Part shown: positions 63,301 through 64,000 of the stretch, one piece after another | Layout: every line of letters starts with the position of its first letter | Numbering within the stretch: position 1 is the first letter of the stretch | Source of the DNA: Mixophyes australis | Taxonomy: Eukaryota > Chordata > Amphibia > Anura > Limnodynastidae | Length of the DNA stretch: 64,000 nt | Direction of reading: 5' to 3' | Assembly (NCBI GenBank): GCA_036250195.1 | Contig: JAVHZZ010000009.1 | Coordinates: 46,436,324 to 46,500,323 of the forward strand | Notes under the pieces: generated by a model | The model's database searches: none | Seen by the model: the letters and a program-made list of their open reading frames with translations, nothing else | Told to the model about the DNA's origin: nothing | Translations under genes and position numbers: made by a program

Positions 63301-64000
63301 TGAGCCCAAACCAGACATGTTTCTTCAGCTAGATTCACAAAGTGGGAACTAGCCCTGATGGCACCCTCAAACATCACCATCAAACGATGTAGCACCTTAA
63401 ATCCAGCTACATACCTTCCGTATGTGTCTCTAGAGACACAAAGGGTGGGAGGTGAGGAGACCCTGGTTGATGATGAGTTAGGCAAGAATACTGACACGCA
63501 TGACTGTATGGAACACCTGAATCAGACCTTTACTGCAAGGCCCGACATACGTGACACCCCCTTAGGAAATGTAGATTTTACGTTTTATACAGACGGAAGT
63601 TGCCATAGACAGACAGAGACAGGAGAGCTATGTACTGGTTACGCTGTTGTAGACGATCAGGATGTGGTAGAAGCTGAACCCCTTGGTCCACCTCACTCAG
63701 CCCAGGTGGCGGAACTAGTAGCACTAAGGAGAGCGTGTGAATTGGCAGAGAATAAATCAGCCAATATATATACTGACTCTAGGTACGCCTTCGGGGTAGT
63801 GCACGATTTTGGGGCCCTTTGGCGTCTTAGAAACTTTACGACAGCAGCAGGTACACCAGTGGCACACTCACAACACATAAAAGGACTTCTGACAGCGATA
63901 CAGTTACCCAGAACAGTAGCCGTCATAAAGTGCAAAGCCCATACCTTTGAAGAAGACCCAGTGTCATTGGGCAACAACAGGGCAAACGAAGCTGCTAAAT
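63301..64000 (+). pseudogene. pol: Retroviral RNase H domain, partial at window edge
   Basis: This domain degrades the RNA strand of the RNA:DNA hybrid during reverse transcription. It stays in the RT frame after the TGA at 63301-63303, with no further stop to the window end. The connection tail (AQTRHVSSARFTKWE) comes first, then the domain from about 63571. Catalytic positions: Asp in FYTDGS (63592-63594), Glu in VAELVALRRACE (63712-63714), Asp in IYTDSRYAFG (63775-63777). At the fourth position, in the GNNRANEAAK stretch, Asp is replaced by Asn (codon aac, 63985-63987). The four-acid site is therefore incomplete. Integrase would follow beyond the window. Confidence 0.9.

Larger units (their letters stand above)
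58898..64000 (+). mobile_element. Class I (gamma/epsilon-type) endogenous retrovirus, 5' part, degraded
   Basis: In order: LTR remnant and/or leader, gag, in-frame UAG, protease, reverse transcriptase and RNase H, cut off by the right edge. Assignment rests on four things: a Gag with a PPPPY motif and a single CCHC knuckle; protease in the gag frame directly after a UAG stop; an RT with LPQG and YVDD; and RNase H following RT through a connection region with no dUTPase between. The copy carries three premature stops, two frameshifts and two catalytic-residue substitutions, so it is not functional. Integrase, env and the 3' LTR must lie outside the window if they are kept. Confidence 0.93.

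Noticed and set aside
60518..63977. Antisense open frames opposite gag, pro and pol
   Set aside because: All overlap well-supported + strand retroviral domains and match nothing recognisable.

Overview
The window is vertebrate nuclear DNA made of two parts. Positions 1-58897 are one uninterrupted head-to-tail satellite array of about 329 monomers of 179 bp, which enters the window from the left. Positions 58898-64000 are the 5' part of a decayed class I (gamma/epsilon-type) endogenous retrovirus in + orientation: leader, gag, protease, reverse transcriptase and RNase H. It runs off the right edge before integrase, env and the 3' LTR. No cellular gene was recognised. The Gag, protease and RT features fit a retrovirus of vertebrates. 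A fish or amphibian host is only a guess from the style of the element.

Satellite layout. The monomer is about 35% GC and strongly strand-skewed (45 G against 18 C in the + strand consensus). Length is almost invariant: I located only 13 monomers with a 1-bp indel, most of them copies of each other. Several levels of higher-order repeat (HOR) lie on top: a 54-monomer unit (9,667 bp) duplicated across about 1-17,210; a 15-monomer unit (2,683 bp) duplicated across about 14,757-20,122; a 20-monomer unit (about 3,580 bp) seen in separate blocks at about 3.7-9.6, 21.7-28.5 and 30.6-37.6 kb; and a 33-monomer unit (5,907 bp) present twice at about 41.1-52.9 kb. Near 38.28 kb the array changes subfamily. 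The left part mostly ends monomers in aaaagaattgatg, the right part in aaaaggattgatg with many ccaagcgaaag variants. Amplification by unequal exchange in blocks explains the pattern. The function (centromeric or other heterochromatin) is inferred, not shown.

Retrovirus layout. The array stops inside a monomer at 58897, on a small inverted repeat. The next 1,063 bp are an LTR remnant and/or leader with two competing primer-binding-site candidates (58967 and 59720) and an unusually dense run of perfect hairpins (59492-59842). gag runs 59961-61577 with a Gly2 start, a PPPPY motif and one CCHC knuckle, and carries two premature stops. Its natural end is a UAG that leads, in the same frame, into protease, the arrangement of stop-codon readthrough seen in gammaretroviruses. 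pro-pol then carries two frameshifts, a premature TGA, and substitutions at catalytic aspartates of both RT and RNase H, so this copy is a pseudogene.
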